DNA of 17,826 nt, from positions 1 to 17,826 of the forward strand of contig CAMWWJ010000028.1 of NCBI GenBank assembly GCA_947177925.1. The letters are read 5' to 3'. The position numbers and the translations under genes were made by a program. Positions 1-7,381 of this stretch are shown here, in pieces. Positions within the stretch are counted from its first letter, which is position 1; each line of letters opens with the position of its first letter. The notes beneath the pieces were generated by a model. The model saw only the letters and a program-made list of their open reading frames with translations, searched no databases and was not told the origin of the DNA. This DNA is from an uncultured Lachnospiraceae bacterium. GTDB taxonomy: Bacteria; Bacillota; Clostridia; Lachnospirales; Lachnospiraceae.

Positions 1-29
1 TACGAAGGCAGAAAAGCGGGGTGATTTCC

Positions 30-566
30 ATGGAGCAGGAGCTGAAGCGAATACGGCAGCTTCAAAGAAAGCAAAGCAAGAAAGCTGCGGAATGGCTGAT
101 TCAAAAATATTATGACGAAATATATATTTACGTGTACCGTCAAACAGGGAACAAGGAAGATTCGCTGGATCTGACACAGGAAATTTTCATTTCGGTTCTG
201 CGTTCTATTGGCAGCTATCAGCATGAAAAGGCTTCCTTTCGGACATGGCTTTATCGAATTGCCACAAATAAAATCATTGACTGGCGGAGAAAATATCGTC
301 CTGTCTGTATCGATATAGATGACATTGAAGTGCCTGAGGAGTTGGATTATGTAAAGCGGGCAGAGGATCGCAGGCTGCTTGAAAAGATAGATGTTTATGT
401 AGCCGGGCGGGATAGCTTGACAGAACGAATTTTCCGGATGAGGGGTTATCAAAATCTTACTTTTGCAGAAATTGGAAAAGCCCTGCAGATACCGGAAGCC
501 ACTGTAAGAACAAAATATCACAGGCTGTGTCAGCGGCTTAGAAAGGAGTTTGGAAATGAGTATTAA
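30..566 (+). CDS. ECF-type RNA polymerase sigma factor (sigma-70 family)
   Basis: This 178-residue protein has the two-domain layout of extracytoplasmic-function sigma factors, which direct RNA polymerase to a small regulon. Region 2 lies near residues 20-90 and contains the DLTQEIF and FRTWLYRIATNKIIDWRRK motifs (core binding and -10 recognition). Region 4 lies near residues 130-175, with a helix-turn-helix around FAEIGKALQIPEATVRTK for -35 recognition. The length is usual for the family. ATG at 30 is chosen over an in-frame GTG at 21 because the GGGGTGA at 18-24 is a good ribosome binding site for position 30. The gene overlaps the next by 11 bases and heads an operon with an ABC exporter, so it probably controls that exporter, perhaps itself too. 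Its own promoter is outside the window. No zinc-finger anti-sigma gene is visible. Confidence 0.9.
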   Translation: MEQELKRIRQLQRKQSKKAAEWLIQKYYDEIYIYVYRQTGNKEDSLDLTQEIFISVLRSIGSYQHEKASFRTWLYRIATNKIIDWRRKYRPVCIDIDDIEVPEELDYVKRAEDRRLLEKIDVYVAGRDSLTERIFRMRGYQNLTFAEIGKALQIPEATVRTKYHRLCQRLRKEFGNEY

Positions 567-1305
567 AATGCCTGATAGCGAAGAAAAAAAACGTTCCATT
601 CAAATGATTCTTGAGAAGGGAATGCCTTCCGGAAAGTGTCTGCCAATGTTGATTCCGGATCTGATTGGAAGGATTGGCATCCGGAACCTGTTTTGGGGAA
701 CGCAGGACTGTATCTTTCTTGCCCTGATTGGCACGGCAGCCCTTGCTATTTTATTTTTGTTGCCTGCAGCTTCTTATATGGAAATTTCACTTTTAGGGTT
801 GTTTTTCGTATCTCCGGCTTTTTACGGGTTATTGCATTTGCTGACCATATGGAAGGAGCAGCAGAGCGGACTGTATGAAATCAAAATGACCTGCCAATAT
901 ACATTAAGAGAGCTGACAGCCTTGCGGATGGTATTTTTTGGGGGAGCAAGCGTGTTGATGGATGTGTTGTTTGTGCTGCTGCTTTGCAGGAAGCCCCAAG
1001 TGATTCTTTCCTTGCTGCAGATGATGGGGATTTCCCTTTCGGCTCTGTTTTTATATGGTATGGCAACTTTGATGCTGCTGTCTGTGGGAAGGAAAAAGGA
1101 AAGCCAGCTTTTGGTTCCCGTTGTCTGGTGCTTTCTATGTGTTTTGCCTGTTATATGGAAAATAGATATTTGGGAGTACTTGTCTATGGTTCCCAATATC
1201 GTTGTTTGTCTATGTGTGGTTTTTACTGCTTTTTTCTACTATTTTCAATTGGGACGTTACTTGTCCATAAATAATCAAGGAGGGATTTACAATGCTGTCA
1301 GTTGA
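556..1305 (+). CDS. Six-helix membrane protein of the sigma/ABC operon, function unknown
   Basis: I do not recognise a named family. The 249-residue protein starts with about 50 mostly cytoplasmic-looking residues, then has six hydrophobic segments near residues 52-71, 76-98, 124-143, 150-175, 185-201 and 210-231. ATG at 556 is preferred to a TTG at 550 because AGGAG at 544-548 is correctly spaced for it. It starts inside the sigma gene and ends 14 bases inside the ABC ATPase gene, so all three are probably translationally coupled. Position directly after an ECF sigma gene is where anti-sigma factors usually sit, so it could be a membrane-bound regulator of that sigma. It could equally be an accessory membrane subunit of the transporter. 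No zinc-binding HxxxCxxC motif of classic anti-sigma factors is present. Confidence 0.75.
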   Translation: MSIKMPDSEEKKRSIQMILEKGMPSGKCLPMLIPDLIGRIGIRNLFWGTQDCIFLALIGTAALAILFLLPAASYMEISLLGLFFVSPAFYGLLHLLTIWKEQQSGLYEIKMTCQYTLRELTALRMVFFGGASVLMDVLFVLLLCRKPQVILSLLQMMGISLSALFLYGMATLMLLSVGRKKESQLLVPVVWCFLCVLPVIWKIDIWEYLSMVPNIVVCLCVVFTAFFYYFQLGRYLSINNQGGIYNAVS

Positions 1306-2146
1306 GCATGTCACAAAAAAATACGGAAGCTATCTTGCGCTTGAAAATATTACATTGGAATTTGAAAATGGTGTTTATGGACTGCTGGCTCCCAATGGAG
1401 CCGGAAAGACGACTCTGCTTAATATGTTGACCACGTTGCTGCTTCCAACCGAAGGAGAAATACTCTGGGAGGGCACCGATATAGCAGCTTTAGGAAAACA
1501 GTACCGGAATATTCTGGGATATCTGCCGCAGCATTTTGGCTATTACCGTGATAATACCCCGAAACAGTTTTTGCGCTATCTGGCGGCATTAAAAGGAATG
1601 GATGGGAAAACCGCTGCCCCACGTATCCAGGAGCTGCTTAAGCTGGTTGCCCTTTTAGATGTGGCAGACAAGAAGATGAAGAAGTTCTCCGGCGGTATGC
1701 TCCAAAGAGTGGGAATTGCCCAGGCTATGCTCAATGATCCAAAGCTTTTGATTCTGGATGAGCCTACTGCCGGTCTGGACCCTCGTGAGCGGGTTCGTTT
1801 CCGCAATCTGATCCACAGCCTGTCCCAGAACCGGATTGTTATCTTATCCACTCATATTGTTTCGGATATTGAAACCATTGCCGGCAAAATCATCTTGTTA
1901 AAAAATCATGAGCTGTATTGCTGCAAGTCGCCCGGAGAATTATGCAATATGCTTGCAGGAAGGGTGTTTGAAGTTCCTGCAGATAGGAAATTAAGCAAGC
2001 CTTATCAGTTGCTTGGCGAACATCAGACAGAAGCCGGAACAGCTCTTCGGATTGTTTGTGAAACCCCTCCTGACGGATTTTCTCCTGTTGCTCCTAATCT
2101 GGAAGATGTGTTCCTATATGTATATGGAGATGAGGGGGGGAAGTGA
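1292..2146 (+). CDS. ABC transporter ATP-binding protein
   Basis: A 284-residue nucleotide-binding subunit that powers export through the two membrane proteins encoded downstream. Walker A is near residues 33-41 (APNGAGKTT), the Q-loop glutamine is about residue 80 (YLPQ), the signature FSGGMLQR is near 132-139, Walker B LLILDEP near 151-157, and the H-loop STHI near 186-189. The first Walker A glycine is replaced by alanine. The last ~80 residues are a diverged C-terminal tail, as in exporters of the drug/bacteriocin-immunity type. An AAGGAGGG ribosome binding site at 1276-1284 precedes ATG 1292. The start overlaps the membrane protein gene and the stop overlaps the next start by four bases (GTGA). 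Substrate unknown. Confidence 0.93.
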   Translation: MLSVEHVTKKYGSYLALENITLEFENGVYGLLAPNGAGKTTLLNMLTTLLLPTEGEILWEGTDIAALGKQYRNILGYLPQHFGYYRDNTPKQFLRYLAALKGMDGKTAAPRIQELLKLVALLDVADKKMKKFSGGMLQRVGIAQAMLNDPKLLILDEPTAGLDPRERVRFRNLIHSLSQNRIVILSTHIVSDIETIAGKIILLKNHELYCCKSPGELCNMLAGRVFEVPADRKLSKPYQLLGEHQTEAGTALRIVCETPPDGFSPVAPNLEDVFLYVYGDEGGK

Positions 2147-3303
2147 CCTTGTATATAGTGAAATGTGAGTTGAAGAAAATAGCTTCCCTGCCTATGTTAT
2201 GGATATTTTTTTCTCTTTGTTTGATTTTGAATGTAGGGATTATTGAGGGATATCGATATAGTAATGTGGATGATTCATTTATTTCTTATGTAAAAGAAAC
2301 GGCAGCAATAACAGGGACAGAATTGGGCGGAGAGTTTTCAGAGCGCCTGGCGGGACTTAAGGACAGTGAGGAAAAACGACGCCTTTATGAAGAAACATAT
2401 GAGGTGAAAAATATTTACGAAGATTTGAAGGCAGTTGATCTGGGGCAGGCTTATATTTCTGTATATGCACTGCCGGATAGATGGGCAGCTCTTATGAGAA
2501 ATAAGTATCGATGCCTGCAGCCCATGGTGGATGAGCTGGCTCGTAGCAACGCAGGATTTTCCCTATATGCGGCGGGTGAGACTAAAAACCTGCATGACCT
2601 GCTATTTTCTATATTGTTCCGGACGGTTACGGGAGAGGCCTGCGTATTAGCTGCCCTATGCATGATATTTTTATATGGTTATGAGTATCAGAACAAAACG
2701 GAAGCGGTTATTTACGCAAGCTATACAGGGCGGAATATCCAGCATGGAAAGCTTGCAGCGGGATTGCTTTTTGGGTGTTTGTCTTATAGTCTTATAGCCG
2801 GGATTACTCTGCTCATTTATCTGGGGGTATTTGACTATTCATGGATTTGGAGCAGCAACGTGTCCAGCATCTTTAACTATGTGGAAGAAATTACTGGGAT
2901 AAAACCTTTTCTCACATGGATTCCTTTTCCCTTATGGGAATATCTTCTGGCCATGCTGGGGCTGGGATTGGTGCTCACATTGATTTTTGGACTGATTGGA
3001 GCTGTCATAGGAAGGCTTTGCAAAAACAGCTATCTGGGAGCGGTTTTATTTTTCCTGCTTGCCCTTGCTATGATGACGGCACCGTATTTTCTGGCGGAGA
3101 AAGATCTGTGGAGCGGATATTTTATCTCCCAGTTTCTGCCGGTCTGCCTGTGGCTTAGTTCTTCTGTCTGGTTGACGGATATGGGAATTATTTCATTGAT
3201 TCCCTTCCATGAGACAATAGGATTGTTTGGAAATGTAATCATATGGGGAATATTGACGGCTGTTTCCAGCCGGCATTTTTCTGGAAAGGATGTGTTATTG
3301 TAA
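2143..3303 (+). CDS. ABC-2-like transporter membrane protein (first of a pair)
   Basis: A 386-residue integral membrane protein with an N-terminal helix near residues 17-36, then an extracytoplasmic stretch of about 120 residues. Several more helices follow from about residue 160 to the C-terminus. This one-helix, long-loop, multi-helix layout is common in ABC-2-type permeases linked to bacteriocin immunity or cell-envelope defence. GTG at 2143 overlaps the ATPase stop (GTGA) and follows a run of G at 2134-2140 that can serve as ribosome binding site; a TTG at 2149 is a possible alternative. It has the same architecture and a similar N-terminus (CELKKI) as the next gene product (MELKKI), so the two probably form a heterodimeric channel. 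The exact substrate is unknown. Confidence 0.8.
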   Translation: MTLYIVKCELKKIASLPMLWIFFSLCLILNVGIIEGYRYSNVDDSFISYVKETAAITGTELGGEFSERLAGLKDSEEKRRLYEETYEVKNIYEDLKAVDLGQAYISVYALPDRWAALMRNKYRCLQPMVDELARSNAGFSLYAAGETKNLHDLLFSILFRTVTGEACVLAALCMIFLYGYEYQNKTEAVIYASYTGRNIQHGKLAAGLLFGCLSYSLIAGITLLIYLGVFDYSWIWSSNVSSIFNYVEEITGIKPFLTWIPFPLWEYLLAMLGLGLVLTLIFGLIGAVIGRLCKNSYLGAVLFFLLALAMMTAPYFLAEKDLWSGYFISQFLPVCLWLSSSVWLTDMGIISLIPFHETIGLFGNVIIWGILTAVSSRHFSGKDVLL

Positions 3304-4379
3304 TGCTGCTTTGCATGGAGTTAAAAAAAATCTGGAAGCCTAAAATCTTGTTTGTGATTGTACTTATCGGTTTGTTATGCGGTTATCTCCGTTTGGAATT
3401 TCCACTGAAATATTTTCCAAACGGCCATCCGCAAAAAGAACAGTATCAGTTGATGCTTGAATGGACTGAAAAATACGGAATCACTATGGAAGAGGAGGAG
3501 CGGCTGGCAGCAGAAGAACCCCTGCCATTATTGAAGGAACAAGCCCGGGTGCTGGAAGAAAGGGATGCACCGATAGGGGAGGATGATGTGCGGTATCAGG
3601 CAGAGACTTTGGAGGGGGCACTTTTTGCCTATGACATTCGGTATCAGCATTATGACGTGGATTTAGAAAACTGTACATTTGCGCAACAAAAGAGACTTCG
3701 CACCTTGTATGATGAGAAAAAACTGGACGGCCTGCTCCCCTATGAGATTATGGAAAATGCTCAGCAATATTGGAGATGGGGTGCCATATTTCTTGTTTTA
3801 AATGTATTAGTATTATTGGCGCCTGTGATAACAAGGGATACTCTTACCGATATGAAACGGCTGCAATATACAAGCCGGCAGGGCAGAAATATTTTGCGAA
3901 CCCAGTTTGGTGCCATGCTGCTATCGGCTGGTGGCATTGTAGTGTTAGAGCTGCTTGTATTAGGATGGCTCTATGCAGGACTTGGTACATGGAGATTTTG
4001 GAAGAATCCCATTAACAGTTTCTTTTATGGGGAAGTCTACTGGTTTGACTTGAATTTCGGACAGTATCTGCTTTTTATTTTGCTTATTATGGTTCTGTAT
4101 GCAGGCGGGACTGCCGGAATCGCCTTTTTTATTTCCTGCTCCAGTAAAAATTACATATCTTTGGTGCTGAAGATGATCCCGGTATTTTTCTTTGTTGGAA
4201 TGCTGGCGGATGTGTCCGTTGAAGGGCTGTTTTCTTTTAGCAATTCATTGAACCGGCTTACTGGTATTGCGGGCATTGAGGTCTGGTGCGGAATACTGGT
4301 GTTTTTGGTGGGGATGGTTCTGGGAGGCCTGGCATATAGGCGGCTTACGAGAATGCGGGATTTTACAGAGGGGATATGA
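3303..4379 (+). CDS. ABC-2-like transporter membrane protein (second of the pair)
   Basis: A 358-residue membrane protein, the last gene of the sigma/ABC operon. There is one helix near residues 13-30, a charged, Glu-rich extracytoplasmic segment of roughly 125 residues with an EEEER run, then about five helices. ATG 3303 overlaps the previous stop as TAATG, typical of translational reinitiation; AAAGGA at 3285-3290 is rather far (12 bases). The open frame extends further upstream, but that part overlaps the previous gene and is not expected to be used. A second ATG at 3315 is possible. It probably pairs with the preceding permease and the ATPase to form an exporter or envelope-stress transporter. 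No clear terminator follows it. Confidence 0.8.
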   Translation: MLLCMELKKIWKPKILFVIVLIGLLCGYLRLEFPLKYFPNGHPQKEQYQLMLEWTEKYGITMEEEERLAAEEPLPLLKEQARVLEERDAPIGEDDVRYQAETLEGALFAYDIRYQHYDVDLENCTFAQQKRLRTLYDEKKLDGLLPYEIMENAQQYWRWGAIFLVLNVLVLLAPVITRDTLTDMKRLQYTSRQGRNILRTQFGAMLLSAGGIVVLELLVLGWLYAGLGTWRFWKNPINSFFYGEVYWFDLNFGQYLLFILLIMVLYAGGTAGIAFFISCSSKNYISLVLKMIPVFFFVGMLADVSVEGLFSFSNSLNRLTGIAGIEVWCGILVFLVGMVLGGLAYRRLTRMRDFTEGI

Positions 4380-4498
4380 TGTTTTCAAAGTATAAAAGTT
4401 AATTTTAAAATTGAAAGGCTGTTATCAGGAGTATATTGGTAGGAATTCGCAATTGGTGTCCCAACTCCCCGATTAGCCCAAATAAAATCCCATCTGCC

Positions 4499-5317
4499 TT
4501 ATTTCTTTTTCTCAATCTTATAGCAGCAGATCTTAGGTGTTTCAAAGTCCAAAAGCGGAATCTTTACAAGAGAGCCGTCCGCCAGATAAGGCGCTGCCAG
4601 ACTTTCGGGCAGAAAACTGATTCCGCCCAGATCAAGAAGGTAGGGAATCAGCTTGGTGCTGTTGTCAATTTCAAATGGAAACTGATAATGGGGCGGAAAT
4701 AATTCCCGGATAAAGGTTCCAACCTCCTGCAAAGCAAAATTGCAAAATAGATATTTGGTTCGTGGCAACTCCTCTTTTTTGATGCCATCTTGCCAAAGGG
4801 CATTGGCAGATCTGGTTACAAGAACTAACTCATCGATGGCGAAAACCTGACAGTTAATCCCCTTTTTATATAATGGCATATAGCAATATGTCACATCCAG
4901 AATACCGTCCTGTAATGCCCGGAGCAAATCGTTGGAATGCCCTATTGTGATTTTCAGGGCAGCATGAGGGTGCTCCTGTATCCATTCTTTCATATATCGT
5001 TGTAAGTGACATTCATAAATCGTATTGGTAGTGCCCACGTGCAGGGAGCTTTCATATTGCTTTATAGCATGAATATCCTGCAGGGCGGCATTTTCGATAT
5101 CAATCATTCTTTGTGCATATTGGCAAAAGGTGTGGCCTTCTGCCGTTAAAGCAACACTTCGCTTGTTTCTGGTAAACAAAGGTTTTCCAAGCTCTGCTTC
5201 TAAATCCGCAATTCGGTTCGTCACAGTGGACTGTGCCACAAACAGCTGCTCGGCGGTTTGGGTAAAGTTTTTTAATTTTGCCAATAAAAGAAAAGTCTTT
5301 AATGTCTGTGTGTCCAT
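4499..5317 (-). CDS. LysR family transcriptional regulator
   Basis: A 272-residue DNA-binding regulator. The N-terminal winged helix-turn-helix (residues 1-60) has the family pattern FLLLAKLKNFTQTAEQLF followed by QSTVTNRIADLEAELGKPLF and LTAEG. A dimerisation helix and a periplasmic-binding-like effector domain (about 90-268) follow. It is slightly shorter than the usual 290-300 residues, and the end is a basic EKKK tail. Its start at 5317 is supported by AGGAG (as CTCCT on the plus strand at 5322-5326) five bases away. It is transcribed divergently from the GNAT gene, the classic arrangement in which a LysR protein controls its neighbour and itself. The effector is unknown. Confidence 0.92.
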   Translation of the reverse strand: MDTQTLKTFLLLAKLKNFTQTAEQLFVAQSTVTNRIADLEAELGKPLFTRNKRSVALTAEGHTFCQYAQRMIDIENAALQDIHAIKQYESSLHVGTTNTIYECHLQRYMKEWIQEHPHAALKITIGHSNDLLRALQDGILDVTYCYMPLYKKGINCQVFAIDELVLVTRSANALWQDGIKKEELPRTKYLFCNFALQEVGTFIRELFPPHYQFPFEIDNSTKLIPYLLDLGGISFLPESLAAPYLADGSLVKIPLLDFETPKICCYKIEKKK

Positions 5318-5366
5318 AATACTCCTGTAATCAGAAAAGTGAATAATTAAAATCTGATAAATCTAT

Positions 5367-5396
5367 TTCACAAATATAATATCACAAGGGTATAAT
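5367..5396 (+). promoter_or_regulatory. Sigma-A-like promoter for the acetyltransferase gene
   Basis: TTCACA at 5367-5372, an 18-base spacer and TATAAT at 5391-5396 lie 34 bases before the GNAT start. On the opposite strand TTGTGA (5368-5373) is a plausible -35 for the LysR gene, so the two divergent promoters may overlap at their -35 boxes. No convincing LysR box could be picked out by eye. Confidence 0.55.
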
Positions 5397-5429
5397 TGAA
5401 ACAACAAAAAAAAGCAGGAGGATAAGAGA

Positions 5430-5891
5430 ATGAATATGAAATATGAAGAAGCAGGCTGGAATTGCAAGGACTTTCTTTTATTAAGCAACGAGCTGGATGA
5501 ATATCTGAATGGAGCAATCGGCGGGGAGGAAAAGAGAGAAAAGTACAAGGGCTTCAACCACCTTGATACAATGGACTATGTGATAATAGCTTATGAAGAA
5601 AGCAAGCCTGTTGGTTGCGGAGCTTTGCGGAAATATTCTGAAGAGAGTATGGAAATAAAGAGGGTATTTGTTCGGGAAGCTTATAGAAAGAATGGGGTGG
5701 CAGCAGAAATTATGGAAAGGCTTATAAGCAGGGCGAGAGAGCAGGGGTATCAAAATATGATACTGGAAACGGGGGAGTTCCTTCCTGCTTCTGTAAGGTT
5801 GTATACACGTTTTGGATTTGAAAGAATTCAAAACTATGGGGCATATGTAAATATGGAAGAATCCCTTTGTATGGGTATGAAAATAAAATAA
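5430..5891 (+). CDS. GNAT family N-acetyltransferase
   Basis: A 153-residue acetyl-CoA-dependent acyltransferase. The central strand and acetyl-CoA pyrophosphate loop are visible as MEIKRVFVREAYRKNG (R86-K-N-G89-V-A, the R/Q-x-x-G-x-G/A pattern with Ala in the last place). The C-terminal motif B with LETGEFLPASVRLYTRFGF is near residues 112-130. Single-domain length is typical. AGGAGG at 5417-5422 sets ATG 5430. Substrate cannot be read from sequence; relatives acetylate small amines, antibiotics or protein termini. It stands alone, divergent from the LysR gene, which probably regulates it. There is no obvious terminator between it and the next promoter. Confidence 0.9.
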   Translation: MNMKYEEAGWNCKDFLLLSNELDEYLNGAIGGEEKREKYKGFNHLDTMDYVIIAYEESKPVGCGALRKYSEESMEIKRVFVREAYRKNGVAAEIMERLISRAREQGYQNMILETGEFLPASVRLYTRFGFERIQNYGAYVNMEESLCMGMKIK

Positions 5892-5900
5892 AAAAAATAC

Positions 5901-5929
5901 TTGCATACGAGAAATTAAAGTGATATCAT
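5901..5929 (+). promoter_or_regulatory. Promoter of the SPFH / ribbon-helix-helix unit
   Basis: TTGCAT at 5901-5906, a 17-base spacer and TATCAT at 5924-5929 form a good sigma-A-type promoter 32 bases upstream of the SPFH start. The -10 hexamer lies inside the left half of the palindrome at 5921-5939, so a protein bound there would block polymerase. Confidence 0.65.
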
Positions 5930-5939
5930 AATGATATCA
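5921..5939 (+). promoter_or_regulatory. 19-base palindromic operator candidate
   Basis: TGATATCATAATGATATCA is a perfect odd palindrome around base 5930. Each half also contains the 8-base palindrome TGATATCA, and the two copies are 11 bases apart centre to centre, about one helical turn. This is the geometry expected for two ribbon-helix-helix dimers bound side by side. It overlaps the promoter -10. The likely ligand, by inference, is the small ribbon-helix-helix protein encoded at 6969-7169. Confidence 0.7.
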
Positions 5940-5960
5940 AATTGAAAGAAGGGATTACAT

Positions 5961-6962
5961 ATGGAAGAAAAGATTATGAAAGGCAAGAAAAACGGTATGC
6001 TGGTTCTGCTGCTTTCTATTATCATATATGCAGCAGCAATCGCAGGGGCGATTAAAGGCGGTATGATAGTAGAGCATAGCGGAAATCCCGCACTTTTAAT
6101 CATCAGCATTATTCTTCTGTGTATCACATGGATGCTTTGGCCGGGGCTTAAAGTTTTAAAACCTCAGGAAGCATTAGTACTTACATTATTCGGCAAGTAT
6201 GTAGGCACATTAAAGGAGCCGGGATTTTATTTCGTAAACCCGTTCTGCTCCGCAGTGAATCCGGCAGCAAAGACCAAGCTGAACCAGAGCGGTGATGTGA
6301 AAAGCGGCAGCAATGCAGCAAATGCGGCAGAAGCAGCAGAGGCTGCTAACCGGAAAATCTCCTTAAAAATCATGACGTTAAATAATAACCGTCAGAAAAT
6401 CAACGACTGTCTGGGAAACCCCATAGAAATTGGAATTGCTGTTACATGGCGGATTGTAGATACTGCCAAGGCTGTATTCAATGTGGACAATTATAAAGAA
6501 TTCCTTTCTCTCCAATGCGACAGTGCATTGAGAAATATCGTGCGTATTTATCCATATGATGTTGCGCCAAATGTAGATACGACTGGTGACGGCGTTGCGG
6601 ACGAAGGAAGCCTTCGGGGTTCCAGCGATACGGTAGCGGAAAGAATTCGGGATGAAATACAAAAGCGGGTAAATGAAGCGGGTATCGAAGTGGTGGAGGC
6701 ACGTATTACTTATCTTGCCTATGCCCCTGAAATTGCGGCGGTCATGCTGCAACGCCAGCAGGCATCAGCCATCATTGATGCCAGAAAGATGATTGTGGAC
6801 GGAGCCGTGGGCATGGTGGAAATGGCATTGGAACGGTTAAATGAAAATGAGGTAGTAACGTTGGACGAGGAACGCAAGGCTGCAATGGTATCCAATCTTC
6901 TGGTCGTACTTTGTGGAAATCACGATGCACAGCCGGTTGTGAATTCAGGGAGCCTGTACTAA
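5961..6962 (+). CDS. SPFH/band 7 domain membrane protein
   Basis: A 333-residue member of the stomatin/prohibitin/flotillin (SPFH) group, whose members form membrane-bound oligomers and organise membrane microdomains. Two hydrophobic segments (about 12-33 and 43-60) anchor it. The band 7 domain follows from about residue 65 (LKPQEALVLTLFGKYVGTLKEPGFYFVNPF) to about 275. The QASAIIDAR region and a helical C-terminus, with ALERLNENEVVTLDEERKAAMVSNLLVVL, complete it. An Ala/Glu-rich low-complexity stretch (about 118-129) interrupts the early domain, as does an acidic insert near 203-218. GAAGGG before ATG 5961 acts as ribosome binding site. It is co-transcribed with the ribbon-helix-helix gene six bases downstream. 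Its biological role is not known. Confidence 0.88.
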   Translation: MEEKIMKGKKNGMLVLLLSIIIYAAAIAGAIKGGMIVEHSGNPALLIISIILLCITWMLWPGLKVLKPQEALVLTLFGKYVGTLKEPGFYFVNPFCSAVNPAAKTKLNQSGDVKSGSNAANAAEAAEAANRKISLKIMTLNNNRQKINDCLGNPIEIGIAVTWRIVDTAKAVFNVDNYKEFLSLQCDSALRNIVRIYPYDVAPNVDTTGDGVADEGSLRGSSDTVAERIRDEIQKRVNEAGIEVVEARITYLAYAPEIAAVMLQRQQASAIIDARKMIVDGAVGMVEMALERLNENEVVTLDEERKAAMVSNLLVVLCGNHDAQPVVNSGSLY

Positions 6963-6968
6963 CCGGAT

Positions 6969-7169
6969 ATGGCAGATAATACAAAGAAACAGGTGCCTCT
7001 CCGACTTTCTCCAAAGCTTTATGATGCGATTGCAGCCTGGGCGGAAGATGACTTCCGTTCCGTAAACGGGCAGATAGAATATCTCCTGACAGAATGCGTC
7101 AGGCAGAGGAAGAAAAACGGGAAATATGTTTCGGATGAGATAGATGTACCGCCGGAACTGGATATTTGA
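6969..7169 (+). CDS. Small ribbon-helix-helix (Arc-like) DNA-binding protein
   Basis: A 66-residue protein. Residues 7-13 (KQVPLRL) fit the DNA-contacting beta strand, followed by helix A (SPKLYDAIAAWAEDDF) and helix B (SVNGQIEYLLTECVRQRKK), the Arc/MetJ fold; a short acidic tail ends in DVPPELDI. ATG 6969 starts six bases after the SPFH stop with only a weak ribosome binding site, so translation is probably coupled. The operon ends right after it at a strong terminator. The palindrome over the operon promoter suggests it represses its own unit. Small proteins of this fold are often labelled antitoxins, but no toxin gene is next to it here. Confidence 0.82.
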   Translation: MADNTKKQVPLRLSPKLYDAIAAWAEDDFRSVNGQIEYLLTECVRQRKKNGKYVSDEIDVPPELDI

Positions 7170-7176
7170 AGGAATG

Positions 7177-7224
7177 AAAACCTCCCAGTGGATTGACATG
7201 TGAATCCACTGGGAGGTTTTTGGA
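7177..7224 (+). terminator. Perfect 18-bp intrinsic terminator
   Basis: Bases 7177-7194 (AAAACCTCCCAGTGGATT) pair perfectly with 7203-7220 around an 8-base loop. The 5' arm begins with four A and the 3' arm ends in a T run, so the hairpin can terminate transcription from both directions. It closes the SPFH unit eight bases after the stop. Confidence 0.92.
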
Positions 7225-7309
7225 GTTTTTAAAATGTGTCTTCTTTCCACAGCTGGCGCATTTAGTACGCATCTATTTTGGGGATATGGTTGCTTTACGT
7301 GTCGGTTTC

Positions 7310-7339
7310 TTGTAAAATAAAAAAATAAATATTGATAAT
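7310..7339 (+). promoter_or_regulatory. Possible promoter for the chemoreceptor gene
   Basis: TTGTAA at 7310-7315, an 18-base spacer and GATAAT at 7334-7339 lie 42 bases before the start codon. The match is moderate. I see no sigma-28 flagellar-type box in this gap. Confidence 0.4.
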
Positions 7340-7381
7340 GTATGTCGCCGGAACGACAACCTGGTACACAAGGAGAAAACC

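Noticed and set aside
3243..3302. N-terminal extension of the second ABC membrane protein
   Set aside because: The frame is open back to 3243, but it lies inside the previous gene. The TAATG junction at 3301-3305 is a far better start.
4436..4702. Forward 88-codon frame across the end of the LysR gene
   Set aside because: It is antisense to a well-supported LysR coding region, lacks a good ribosome binding site and has no recognisable product.
5481..5906. Minus-strand 141-codon frame opposite the acetyltransferase
   Set aside because: The forward frame carries clear GNAT motifs; the reverse product is Phe/Ser/His-rich shadow sequence.
6969..7169. Antitoxin of a toxin-antitoxin pair
   Set aside because: The fold is compatible, but the only co-transcribed partner is an SPFH membrane protein and no toxin-like gene is adjacent.
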